The notes under the pieces were generated by a model, which saw only the letters and a program-made list of their open reading frames with translations, did no database searches and had not been told where the DNA came from. DNA of 64,000 nucleotides from Rhodospirillales bacterium. GTDB lineage: Bacteria; Pseudomonadota; Alphaproteobacteria; Rhodospirillales; Casp-alpha2. The number at the start of each line of letters is the position of its first letter. The first letter of the stretch is position 1. Below, in pieces: positions 37,970 through 50,800 of the stretch. The translations under genes were made by a program, and so were the position numbers. The stretch spans positions 62,001 through 126,000 of the forward strand of contig JAJFII010000069.1 of the NCBI GenBank assembly GCA_021775095.1, in the 5' to 3' direction.

Positions 37970-38968
37970 ATGGATACGATTAAGATTATGGGTACAACAA
38001 ACATCGCACGAACCGACGATTTACCTGAAAAACAGGTGGTCTATCAACGGACCCTTAAAAGTGCTGTGAAATGTGATGGGGTTGGCTTGCATTCGGGCGA
38101 ACCGGTTCATTTAACCTTAAAACCAGCTGCGGCAGGTACCGGTATTGTTTTTGTCCGGACCGACGTCGATGTGGACAAATCCGTTATACCTGCCCGTTGG
38201 GACCTGGTGGTTGATACCCGTTTGTGTACGGTCATTGCCAATGATCACGGCGTACGGGTCGGTACAATAGAACATTTAATGGCGGCGCTGGCCGGTTGCG
38301 GGCTCGACAATGTGGTTGTTGAAGTGAGCGCTCCCGAAGTTCCAGTCATGGATGGCAGTTCCGGTCCCTTTGTCTTTTTGATCGAATGTGCCGGAGTGGT
38401 CGAGCAGGACCAACCGCGCAGAATTATCAAAATTTTAAAACCCATTCGGGTTGTTGATGGGGATGCGCAGGCGACCCTTGAGCCGGATACAAATTTCACC
38501 CTCGACGTTCAGGTTCATTTCGAGGGCACGGCGGTTTCCAGACAGGCCCTGCAGGTTGGTATGAAAAATGGAAGTTTCTGCAAGGAACTGGCGCGGGCCC
38601 GGACCTTTGGTTTCTTAGATGAAGTTGAAGCCTTGCAGGCTGCGGGCCTTGGCAAGGGGGGATCGCTCGATAATGCAATAGTGATTGATGGTCTTACGAT
38701 CATGAATAAGGACGGATTGCGGTTTGATGATGAATTTGTTCGTCACAAAATGCTTGATGCCGTTGGTGACCTGTTTCTGGCAGGTGGTGCGATTCTCGGT
38801 AAATTTGCCGGAAAACGTTCGGGCCATGCCCTCAACAATGCCCTGTTGCGGGCCCTGTTCGCCGATGACGATGCCTGGAAGTATGATGAACTGCGCGGTG
38901 ACGCCGTTAAAACGGCTATTGATGGCGGTATTTTCGCCGACCAGCAGGTGATGACGGCCGCCGTGTAG
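37970..38968 (+). CDS. lpxC: UDP-3-O-acyl-GlcNAc deacetylase (lipid A synthesis)
   Basis: Zinc enzyme for the first committed step of lipid A synthesis, in the cytoplasm. Core motifs: VYQRTLKSAVKCDGVGLHSG, EHLMAAL (zinc His), DGSSGPFV, and HKMLDAVGDLFLAGG with SGHALNNALLRAL (second zinc His and catalytic His). The start is uncertain: ATG 37970 gives 332 residues and ATG 37988 gives 326, with about 20 extra residues before the conserved VYQRTLK and no good ribosome binding site at either. It confirms an LPS-bearing outer membrane. A strong terminator follows. Confidence 0.95.
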   Translation: MDTIKIMGTTNIARTDDLPEKQVVYQRTLKSAVKCDGVGLHSGEPVHLTLKPAAAGTGIVFVRTDVDVDKSVIPARWDLVVDTRLCTVIANDHGVRVGTIEHLMAALAGCGLDNVVVEVSAPEVPVMDGSSGPFVFLIECAGVVEQDQPRRIIKILKPIRVVDGDAQATLEPDTNFTLDVQVHFEGTAVSRQALQVGMKNGSFCKELARARTFGFLDEVEALQAAGLGKGGSLDNAIVIDGLTIMNKDGLRFDDEFVRHKMLDAVGDLFLAGGAILGKFAGKRSGHALNNALLRALFADDDAWKYDELRGDAVKTAIDGGIFADQQVMTAAV

Positions 38969-38993
38969 GACAACCCGCTGTTGGATCGAGACG

Positions 38994-39023
38994 AAACCCC
39001 GCAAAGCGCGGGGTTTTTGTTTT
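38994..39023 (+). terminator. Rho-independent terminator after lpxC
   Basis: AACCCCGC (38995-39002) pairs with GCGGGGTT (39008-39015) over a 5-base loop, followed by TTTGTTTTT. It isolates lpxC from bamD. Confidence 0.9.
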
Positions 39024-39116
39024 TACCGGAATTTTCTGTGGCATTGTCTTGCCATGCGCCCCCGCTCGCATGATATAATCGGTGTGTCGTTGGGATAATT
39101 ATGGGCAACCTTAGGA

Positions 39117-39995
39117 ATGGGTTTCAGTCATTTGTTTGGCCAATATAAAAATCGGGTGAGACGGGTCTTGGTGGCGTTTGGTCTTGCCGCCTTGGTCGGC
39201 GGTTGCGCATTCGGTAAGGAAAAGAGCGACTACGTCGAACAACCGGTCGAAGACCTTTATAATGCGGCCATCGATCACATGCAAAAGGGCGAATATTCCT
39301 CGTCGACTGAAAAATTTGACGAAGTCGAACGTCAACACCCTTATTCCGTATGGGCGACGAAAGCCCAGTTGATGGCATCTTATGCCTATTATCAGGCGAA
39401 CCGATACGATGAAGCCGTAGTCGCCCTTGATCGTTTTATCCAATTACATCCCGCCAATAAGGACATCAGTTACGCCTATTACCTGAAGGCGCTCAGTTAT
39501 TATGAACAAATATCTGATGTGGCCCGCGACCAGAAGATGACCCAATTAGCCTTGTCGTCTCTGCGTGAACTGGTAAGCCGTTTCCCAAATTCCAAATATT
39601 CCAGAGATGCAAAAATAAAACTCGATTTGACCAATGACCATCTGGCCGGTAAGGAAATGGAAATTGGCCGATATTACCATTCCCAAAGCCAGTATCTGGG
39701 GGCAATTAATCGGTTCAGAGCCGTCGTCGAAAAATACCAGACAACAACCCACGTGCCAGAGGCCCTGCACCGCATGACAGAGGCCTATTTCGCCCTTGGT
39801 TTACCGGCTGAGGCTCGCAAAACGGCAGCCGTTTTGGGCCATAACTACCCGGGCAGCGAATGGTATATGGATTCCTATGATATGATGGAAAACAAAAGAG
39901 TACGGGTCAGCAGCAATGAGGACGGCGAAGACGTCGGTATCGAAGCACCGCCGGATGAAAAAGCAGCCTGGTATGAAATCTGGAAAAAGTTCTAG
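39117..39995 (+). CDS. bamD: Outer membrane assembly lipoprotein BamD (ComL)
   Basis: A 292-residue lipoprotein of the BAM complex that inserts beta-barrel proteins in the outer membrane. The signal peptide VLVAFGLAALVGGC ends in a lipobox with the lipidated Cys near residue 27. TPR-like repeats follow: LYNAAIDHMQKGEYSSS, FDEVERQHPYSVWATKAQLM, YYQANRYDEAVVALDRFIQLHP. HPYSxWATKAQLM is characteristic of BamD. The ATG at 39117 has AGGA only 2 to 5 bases upstream. The inverted-repeat element begins 8 bases after its stop codon. Confidence 0.95.
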   Translation: MGFSHLFGQYKNRVRRVLVAFGLAALVGGCAFGKEKSDYVEQPVEDLYNAAIDHMQKGEYSSSTEKFDEVERQHPYSVWATKAQLMASYAYYQANRYDEAVVALDRFIQLHPANKDISYAYYLKALSYYEQISDVARDQKMTQLALSSLRELVSRFPNSKYSRDAKIKLDLTNDHLAGKEMEIGRYYHSQSQYLGAINRFRAVVEKYQTTTHVPEALHRMTEAYFALGLPAEARKTAAVLGHNYPGSEWYMDSYDMMENKRVRVSSNEDGEDVGIEAPPDEKAAWYEIWKKF

Positions 39996-40003
39996 AACCT
40001 TGA

Positions 40004-40263
40004 GTCAGGACCCCTTAATTTCATGCAATTCTGTTTGTCCGTAAACTTGCGAATACAAGAAAACAAGAGCCAGGTCACACCGGGCCTATTCGAGCCTTGT
40101 TTTCGCCGTAGGCGTGAGCTTCTTGACAAACCCCTTGGGGCAGGGCGCTTTATCACTCTGGCTTCGTTGAAAAACTTAAAAACCGTGAGGTTTCCTGCGT
40201 CTTTCCGCCTGACCGATAAGATAAATCACCTCCGCAGAATGGATGAAATTAAGGGGTCCTGAC
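40004..40263. mobile_element. 260-bp MITE-like element with perfect 21-bp terminal inverted repeats
   Basis: The left end (40004-40024, GTCAGGACCCCTTAATTTCA plus T) is exactly repeated in inverse at the right end (40243-40263). Beyond the perfect 21 bases the ends stay similar (ATTCTG after a 1-base offset), so the true repeat is about 28 bp. The interior codes for nothing I recognise; a 79-codon frame inside has no family features. No clear target duplication is seen. Perfect long repeats around non-coding DNA suggest a non-autonomous transposon or the collapsed ends of an insertion sequence. It occupies nearly the whole bamD-recN gap. Confidence 0.75.
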
Positions 40264-40288
40264 CCTAGTAAAAAGGCTGCCCGAAGAG

Positions 40289-44055
<3,767 letters not shown>

Positions 44056-44080
44056 CTTGTATTTTAAGGGAACCCCAAAA

Positions 44081-45268
44081 ATGTCTATTCACCAACGTAT
44101 GAGCCCCGAGAACTGCCTGCCGGAAGACCGCTATAAGGGCACCTTAATCACCCGTGTCTGGGTGCCAGGGGCCGCGGCCGGTCCTGTGGTTGCCGTCGTC
44201 CGCGAAGCCGGGGTTTTTGATATTATGTCCGTAGCGACCACAACCTGTGCCCTGCTGGAGATGGACGATCCTGCGGCGGCCGTAAAAAGCGCGGTACCGG
44301 GAAGTAATTTGGGACCTTTGTCTGAACTTTTGGCAAATAGTGTGGCTGCGGAACGGGACCCATCGAAACCCCATTTGCTGGCACCCAGCGACTTGCAGGC
44401 ATTAAAGGCGGCGGGCGTGACCTTTGCCGCCAGTATGCTGGAACGGGTCATTGAAGAGCGGGCCAAAGGTGACCCGCAACGGGCCGTGGAAATTCGCAAG
44501 GAAATCAACCAATCCATTGGTGCCGATTTGTCAGAAATTGTCCCCGGCTCGGCAGATGCCCAACGGCTGAAAGAAGAACTTGTTGAACGTGATCTGTGGT
44601 CCCAATATCTGGAAGTGGCGATTGGCCCTGACGCCGAAGTTTTTACCAAATCACAACCCATGTCGGCGGTTGGACCCGGTGCTGACGTCGGTCTGCACCC
44701 CCGGTCCACCTGGAACAATCCGGAACCGGAAGTCGCTGTTTGTGTAAACTCGAAGGGCGATATCAAAGGCGCGACCCTGGGCAATGACGTTAACCTGCGG
44801 GACTTTGAAGGCCGAAGTGCACTGTTGTTGAGTAAAGCCAAAGACAACAACGCGTCCTGCGGCATCGGCCCGTTCATTCGATTATTTGACGAGACCTATT
44901 GCCTCGACGACCTGCGGTCCTGTGAACTCAGTATGGAAGTCGCGGGTGAGGACGGGTTTGTTCTCGACGGGGCCAGTTCGATGTCACAGATCAGCCGCGA
45001 CCCGGCCGATATCGTTGCCCAGACCATCGGTCGCGTGCACCAATACCCGGATGGATTCCTGTTGATGTTAGGGACGATGTTTGCGCCGACCGAAGACCGG
45101 GATACCCCGGGCGAAGGGTTCACCCACAAGATCGGTGATATTGTCTCGATCTCGACCCCATCCTTGGGGCGCCTGGTGCAGCGTGTGGATACCAGCGATA
45201 AAGCCGAACCCTGGACCTTCGGCACCCGTGCTCTCATGGAAAACCTGGCGAAACGGGGCTACCTGTAG
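44081..45268 (+). CDS. Fumarylacetoacetate hydrolase family protein
   Basis: A 395-residue enzyme of the FAH superfamily, which hydrolyses, hydrates or decarboxylates 2-keto acids of sugar-acid or aromatic breakdown using a metal ion. The C-terminal catalytic region shows STWNNPEPEVAVCV with the metal-binding Glu cluster, LGNDVNLRDFEGRSALLLSKAKDNN, and CGIGPFIRL. An N-terminal region of about 150 residues precedes it, longer than in minimal members. ATG 44081 is chosen for AAGGGA upstream. It follows ligA after 25 bases, probably by chance rather than function. Substrate unknown. Confidence 0.87.
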   Translation: MSIHQRMSPENCLPEDRYKGTLITRVWVPGAAAGPVVAVVREAGVFDIMSVATTTCALLEMDDPAAAVKSAVPGSNLGPLSELLANSVAAERDPSKPHLLAPSDLQALKAAGVTFAASMLERVIEERAKGDPQRAVEIRKEINQSIGADLSEIVPGSADAQRLKEELVERDLWSQYLEVAIGPDAEVFTKSQPMSAVGPGADVGLHPRSTWNNPEPEVAVCVNSKGDIKGATLGNDVNLRDFEGRSALLLSKAKDNNASCGIGPFIRLFDETYCLDDLRSCELSMEVAGEDGFVLDGASSMSQISRDPADIVAQTIGRVHQYPDGFLLMLGTMFAPTEDRDTPGEGFTHKIGDIVSISTPSLGRLVQRVDTSDKAEPWTFGTRALMENLAKRGYL

Positions 45269-45290
45269 GTCGGTGCGGGGGCATCAGAAG

Positions 45291-45410
45291 GGGAAGACAC
45301 GCTCTAATACACTTCGAAATATACAAGGAATCCTGACAAAAAAGGAGCCGAAAAGCTCCTTTTTTTATAGGTGAAATGGCTTTCGCCAATTAGGGAAGAC
45401 ACGTTCTAAT
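45291..45410. repeat. 18-bp direct repeat flanking the terminator after the FAH gene
   Basis: GGGAAGACACGCTCTAAT (45291-45308) recurs at 45393-45410 with a single C/T difference. The second copy overlaps the atpF stop codon. The 102-base offset brackets the terminator; a short duplication or slippage event could explain it. Confidence 0.6.
45337..45367 (+). terminator. Terminator between FAH-family gene and atpF, possibly bidirectional
   Basis: AAAAAAGGAGC and GCTCCTTTTTTT form an 11-bp stem with a 6-base loop CGAAAA. The A-run before and T-run after make it usable in both directions, which suits its place between two convergent units. Confidence 0.9.
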
Positions 45411-45891
45411 GGAGGTTGTTGGGCAATTCCTTTATGGCGTCAGCGATCATTTTATTGGCCTTGGCCGCTGCCAGGCCCTTTGCCAGGATATTCTGAGTGG
45501 CATCCATGGCGATATCAACGGTTCGAATACGAACCTCATCAATCGCCGCAGATTCAGCCTGGGTAATGCGTTCTTTGGCCAATAGTTCACGCCGGGCCAG
45601 GGTCTCCGCGAGACGCTGGCGACCCTCTTCGAGCATCCGTGCCGCCTCCGTCGTTGCTTGATCGGCAATGGCTTCGGCTTCCCTGGCCGCATCACGTTGT
45701 TTCTTCTGGTAGGTAGCCAGCAGATCCTGAGCTTCTTTGAACAGGGTTTCCGCCTCATCCAGGTCGGCTTTGATTTTGGCGGCGCGTTTATCTAGCTGGG
45801 CACCGACCGTTCCCGGGACTTTTAAATAAATCAGGACCAGCAGGAAACCGACAAATGCAGTTGCTACCCAGAATGTTGGATCATTTAACAT
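45406..45891 (-). CDS. atpF: ATP synthase F0 subunit b
   Basis: A 161-residue peripheral stalk subunit. One N-terminal membrane span (FWVATAFVGFLLVLIYLKV) is followed by a long charged helix (LDEAETLFKEAQDLLATYQKKQRDAAREAEAIA), split here by family form, that dimerises with b'. It is last in the minus-strand operon atpI-atpB-atpE-atpF'-atpF. No F1 genes are present, in keeping with the separate F0 and F1 loci of alphaproteobacteria. Confidence 0.95.
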   Translation of the reverse strand: MLNDPTFWVATAFVGFLLVLIYLKVPGTVGAQLDKRAAKIKADLDEAETLFKEAQDLLATYQKKQRDAAREAEAIADQATTEAARMLEEGRQRLAETLARRELLAKERITQAESAAIDEVRIRTVDIAMDATQNILAKGLAAAKANKMIADAIKELPNNLH

Positions 45892-45902
45892 CGTAATTCC
45901 TT

Positions 45903-46394
45903 CTACATCCTGGCTTTGGTTGCGGCATCAACGGCCGATGAGACAACACTGCCGTCGACGGCGTCACCAAGCAGGCGTTCAACGGCAGCGGCGGCAACTT
46001 CTTCGGCAACCGCTCGCACATTATCCATGGCTTCTTCCGTCGCCTTGTTAATGCTGGCTTCACTTTCGCTTAACATGGATTTGATTTTGGCGCTGAGTTC
46101 AGCATCCTTGGCGGCGGTCTCGGATGCCAGGGTCGCTTGTGCGTCGGCAATCGCCGAATGCGCAGATTCCCGGGCATCAGCCAAAGACTTTTCATAAGCT
46201 TCGATGGCCGCTTCGGCTTCTTTTTTAAATTCTGCCGCTTTATTCAGATTGTCATCCATACGTGTCTGACGCTGCTCCAGCGCATCTGAAATGCGAGGAA
46301 CGGCAACCCGCCACATAACAAGAAATAAGGCTGCAAACGTGATTACCAACCAAACGATTTGCGTCGAAAAGGTCGAGATATCAAGTTGAGGCAT
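45903..46394 (-). CDS. ATP synthase F0 subunit b' (second b-type subunit)
   Basis: A 163-residue relative of subunit b. The N-terminal span is STQIVWLVITFAALFLVMW, followed by VAVPRISDALEQRQTRMDDN and a long Ala/Glu-rich helix. It pairs with b to form a heterodimeric peripheral stalk, as known for photosynthetic bacteria, cyanobacteria and alphaproteobacteria. It lies between atpE and atpF, 11 bases from the latter. Confidence 0.94.
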   Translation of the reverse strand: MPQLDISTFSTQIVWLVITFAALFLVMWRVAVPRISDALEQRQTRMDDNLNKAAEFKKEAEAAIEAYEKSLADARESAHSAIADAQATLASETAAKDAELSAKIKSMLSESEASINKATEEAMDNVRAVAEEVAAAAVERLLGDAVDGSVVSSAVDAATKARM

Positions 46395-46464
46395 TATAAA
46401 ATCCTCTCAAAAACCGATGCCGGGCGGGTTTGCTCCGCCCGGGCAACAGGCTGAAACGTATCTC

Positions 46465-46689
46465 TTAACCGAAGAGAATAACGAGTGCGATAACCAATGC
46501 GAACAGAGCAATAGCTTCAACAAGTGCGAAGCCCAACATGGTCATTGGGAAGACGGCAGCTTGCGCAGACGGGTTGCGGCCGACGGCCTGAATGAAGGAG
46601 GCGAAGATTGTTCCGATACCAATTCCGGATCCAATAACACCAATAACAGCCAAACCAGCACCTATGAGCTTTGCAGCTTCGAGTTCCAT
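46465..46689 (-). CDS. atpE: ATP synthase F0 subunit c
   Basis: A 74-residue proteolipid of two membrane helices that forms the rotor ring. The polar loop contains AVGRNPSAQA, and the ion-binding carboxylate is the Glu in LVEAIALFALV in the second helix. There is no extra sodium-binding polar pattern around it, so protons are the likely coupling ion. It is followed after 70 bases by the b' gene. Confidence 0.97.
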   Translation of the reverse strand: MELEAAKLIGAGLAVIGVIGSGIGIGTIFASFIQAVGRNPSAQAAVFPMTMLGFALVEAIALFALVIALVILFG

Positions 46690-46742
46690 TTTAAGTTCCT
46701 TTCTAATTAATTCTGCTAATTAAGTAATAAATGAAAACGCTC

Positions 46743-47474
46743 TTAGTGCAGATGCAGAGCGTCGTTGAGATATAAACAGGTCAGGATCGTGAAAACGAAG
46801 GCCTGCAGGAATGCGATAACAATTTCGAGGCCGGTAAGGGCGACGACGAAAAGCCATGGCGCAACCCCAAACACACCCAATGCGACGATAAAACCAGCGA
46901 ACACTTTCATCAGTGTATGCCCGGCCAACATATTGGCAAACAATCGAACGCTCAGGCTGATCGGGCGCGACAGATAGGAGATGATTTCGATGGGGATCAA
47001 CAGGGGTGCCATATACATCGGCACGCCGGGCGGCATAAAGAACGAAAAGAAGTGCATTTTATGTTTGGCGATGGCGATCACTGTTACGCCCAAGAAGACA
47101 AACAAAGCCATCGTGAAAGTGACGACAATGTGGCTCGTGAAGGTAAAGCTGTAGGGGATCATTCCGAACAGGTTGCCAAACAGAACAAACATGAAAACCG
47201 TAAAGATGAAAGGAAAGTAAGGCCGTCCTTCGGACCCGACCGTATCTTTTAACAAATTGGCGATGAATATATAGCTCAATTCAACAATTGACTGCCAACG
47301 GCCAGGTACAAGCGCGCTACGGCGCATTCCCAGGACAAGAAACAAACTGATTGCCAAAACCGAAGCGACCATAAATGCCGACGAGTTTGTGAACGAGGCG
47401 TCGATGCCGCCGATTTGCATCGGCACCAGGGTTTTGATCTCGAACTGGGCGAGTGGGCTCTGACCTTCAGCCAA
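46743..47474 (-). CDS. atpB: ATP synthase F0 subunit a
   Basis: A 243-residue membrane subunit forming the proton half-channels. Conserved helices include SYIFIANLLKDTVG, PYSFTFTSHIVVTF, and SLSVRLFANMLAGH with the essential Arg. I chose TTG 47474: AAGGGG lies 10 bases upstream and the protein then starts MAEGQSPLAQFEIK, as in relatives. An ATG at 47495 would overlap atpI by 17 bases and add seven residues; longer in-frame extensions run into atpI. Confidence 0.95.
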   Translation of the reverse strand: MAEGQSPLAQFEIKTLVPMQIGGIDASFTNSSAFMVASVLAISLFLVLGMRRSALVPGRWQSIVELSYIFIANLLKDTVGSEGRPYFPFIFTVFMFVLFGNLFGMIPYSFTFTSHIVVTFTMALFVFLGVTVIAIAKHKMHFFSFFMPPGVPMYMAPLLIPIEIISYLSRPISLSVRLFANMLAGHTLMKVFAGFIVALGVFGVAPWLFVVALTGLEIVIAFLQAFVFTILTCLYLNDALHLH

Positions 47475-47478
47475 TGTC

Positions 47479-47853
47479 TTATTTCCCCTTATCATCACGG
47501 GGTTCTGGATCAGAACCCGCGCTAGAATTTCCTTTTTGATAACCAGCAGCGTAACCATATCCGCTGGCCATGCGATAAACATTTATGATCCCCGCAGCAC
47601 CGCCGAGGACGATAAATACGAGCATCAACCATGGTCGCGTATCCAACCAGGAATCAAGGCCCCACCCAATGGCAGTTCCAATGGCGACGGCGGAAATTAA
47701 CTCAACGCCCACCCGAAAAGCAAGACCCAGTGCGTTACCTTTTTCAGACCCCGGTTTTGTCGGAATTCGCGTCGGGTCAATATTGTCGCTTCTGGCTTTG
47801 TCCAAGCGGCTGCCAAGGGCGTCCAACGCGTCTTTTTCGGAGTTATCTGCCAT
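47479..47853 (-). CDS. atpI: ATP synthase assembly factor AtpI
   Basis: A 124-residue membrane protein that helps assemble the c-ring. Two hydrophobic segments (AFRVGVELISAVAIGTAIGWG and PWLMLVFIVLGGAAGIINVYR) are flanked by charged tails. The first in-frame start (47874) is less likely than ATG 47853 (MADNSEKDALDAL). It is the first gene of the F0 operon, ending 4 bases before atpB. Confidence 0.92.
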   Translation of the reverse strand: MADNSEKDALDALGSRLDKARSDNIDPTRIPTKPGSEKGNALGLAFRVGVELISAVAIGTAIGWGLDSWLDTRPWLMLVFIVLGGAAGIINVYRMASGYGYAAGYQKGNSSAGSDPEPRDDKGK

Positions 47854-47888
47854 CAAAAAAACCCTACTTTTCAAGGTCTTATATAGGA

Positions 47889-50800
47889 TTAACCGGCGTC
47901 GCGCAACTCTGTCGCTTTGTCCAGATCAACACTGACCAACTGGGACACACCGCGCTCCGACATGGTCACGCCAAAAAGCCGGTCCATGCGTGCCATGGTC
48001 ATTCTGTGGTGGGTAATTACCAAGAATCGGGTTTTTTCATTGGCCGCCATCTCTTCAAGCATGGAACAAAACCGGTCGACATTGGCATCATCAAGCGGGG
48101 CGTCCACCTCATCGAGCACACAAATCGGTGCCGGATTGGTCAAAAAGACTGCAAAAAGCAGGGAGAGGGCGGTCAGGGCCTGTTCACCGCCGGACAGCAG
48201 GGAAAGCACCTGAAGTTTTTTGCCTGGCGGACTGGCCAATATTTCAAGGCCGGCAGACAATGGGTCATCGCTTTCCGTAAATTCCAGATGGGCATGGCCG
48301 CCGCCGAACAGGCGAACAAACAGATCCTGAAAATGACCATCGACCTCCTTGAAGGACGCCAGTAGCCGGGCCCGGCCCTCCCGATTGAGCTCGGAAATCC
48401 CATGACGCAGTTTTTCGATCGCCTGAATCAGGTCTTCGCGTTCTTCGTTCAATGAATTGATTTGCTCGTCCATATCTTTGGATTCCTGTTCGGCACGCAG
48501 GTTCACGGGACCCATGGTTTCCCGTTCCCGGTGCAAACGATCAACCCGGCGCTCCGTCGCTTCCAATTCAGGCAGCGCTTGATCTTCCTTTAATTCGGCC
48601 AATTCAAATAACTGGTCTGTCCGGCAACTGAGCTGGTCGCGAACCCGTTCGGAAATCGCTAAACAGGCTTGCCGTGCCTGTTCAACGGATCCTTCGGTGC
48701 GGACCATCTGTTCGCGCGCCTGACCGAGCGCCAATTCGGCTTCGCGAAGAATGCTGTCAGCTTCTCTGAGGGCGTTTTCAGCGACCTGGAGAGCATCGGC
48801 AGAGGTGTTTCGTTTGTCTTCCGACGCTTCGATGCGGGTCAATAGAATTTCGCGCTGGGCAATGATTTCCGCTGGTCGTTCGGTGAGTTTGGCCAATTCC
48901 GTTTTGATCAATTCGCGTCGCTCGGTTAAGGCCTCCAGTTGTTTGGCCGAACCCTCCCGACGCTGTTGCCAGGACCGGACTTCATTGGTGATGTCCAAAA
49001 GCCGCTGCGCACGGGCCCTGGCTTCGCGTTCCAAGGCATCGTGTTGGCTTTGGCTGTTCAATTGTTCGGTCCGGCGTTCGGCAAGTTCGGCGCGCATTGC
49101 GGTCACTTGTTGGCGTTCGGCGGAGGGATCGGTTATGTCTTCAAACTGACGTTTGGCTTCATTGCGGGCGATAGCCGTTTCCTCAATATCCTGGGCATTG
49201 GCTTGTGAGGAATCAGACAGGCCCTCAACGCGGGATGAATAGGCCGTCACTTTTTCTTTAATGTGCGCCAGGATATCCCGCGCCTCGTTAAGTTTGCGGT
49301 CGGTCGCATTTGCCGCTTCGCGCGCCGCATGTTCGGCACCGCGTAGTTCCTCCTCACGGCGACGTGCCAGATCGCGGTTTTTTTCACAGTCCTCGACCTG
49401 CAATTGGGCATCGGACAGCTGGGCGCGTATCTCGTTTAATCGATTGCGTTGCTCGAGCCGTGCTGCGGCGGCTGTGGTCGCGCCGGAGGTAACCGTAAAA
49501 CCATCCCACCGCCATAAACTGCCGCCCTTGCTGACCAGTCGCTGGCCTTGGCTCAGGCGGGTGCTTAATATTTTGCCCTGATCATCGTCATCGACGATAC
49601 CGATTTGGCTGAGGCGACGGGTCAGGGCGGCGGGTCCGTTTACCACGGCACTCAAAGCCTGAATGGTGTCGGGAAGCGCTGGCACCTGTTCGAACGGCGG
49701 ATACGACCGCCAATGTGCCGGAGCGGCCTCGTCCGAAGGTACCGATAAATCCTCGCCCATGGCCACACCCAAAGCGGTCTCAAAACCCGGTTGCACGGTG
49801 ACGGCATCAATCATCGGCGGCCAAAGTTCGTCTTCGGTTACGGCCAGAACCCGCGCCAGGGCTTGTTCTTCCGCATCCAATGCGGTTTTTTGTGCGGTCG
49901 CCGATTGCAGGACTGAAACCGCTTGCTGGGTTTTGTCCTGGGCTTCGGTTCGTTGTTCTTCCAGCAATTCGCGCTGCATTTGCGCTTCTTCGACGGCGGC
50001 CCGGGCAGCTGCCAAATCGGCTTCGGCACCGACAACCGCATCCGCGTTCGGACTTTGCGCTTCCAGCTCGGCCCGCTGGGCCTCAATTTCCTGGCTGCGT
50101 TGGTTCAGGCGTTCCTGGCGACCGTCGAGCTCGCGCAGGCGATTGCTTAACCCGTTGCGTTGCGCCTCGCTGGCCGCAACCTGTTCGGTTAACTGGTTCA
50201 TTTGCGCATCAAGGGTTTCGACTGCGAGATTTGCCCGTTGCAGGTTCTCGAGGGTCGTTTCACGGGTGTTTTCTTCGCCTTCGCGCGACAGTTCCACCTG
50301 CTCACGTTCTTCTTCCAGTCGTTCTACGGCAGCGGTCGCGTCTTCCGCAATCGTCCGCTCACGGGCCTCATCGCGGTCCAACTGCTGTCGGCGGCTGTCG
50401 GCTTCCATTGCGGCTTGCTGAACCCGGGCCTGCTCTTCATCCAAACCTTCGCGGGCAATGGTCAATCTGTGCAGTTCGGCGGCTGTCGCGGCTTCTGCTT
50501 CGCGCAATGCCGGCAAACGCTCGGCGCATTCAATCTGGTTGGTTGATGCGGCGCTGGCCATGGCCGTGAGTTCGGTGACCTGGGCCTGTATGGTTGTAAA
50601 TTTTGACCGCGCGTCGTCCAGATCAATATCTGCTGCTGTCCAACGGAGGTGGAACAATGTCGCCTCCGCTTTGCGAATGTGATCGCTCAAATTTCTGTAT
50701 CGGGTTGCCTGGCGGGACTGTTTTTTTAGACTCTGCAGTTGGGTATCCAGGGTTATCAGAATGTCATCAAGGCGTTCCAGGTTGGTTTCTGCACCGCGCA

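Noticed and set aside
40023-40262. 79-codon frame inside the inverted-repeat element
   Set aside because: It begins and ends within the terminal repeats, has no ribosome site and matches no transposase motif I know.
49663-50421. Long plus-strand frame (252 codons) rich in Ser/Arg/Ala within smc
   Set aside because: A composition-driven shadow of the smc coiled coil; no ribosome site or conserved motifs.
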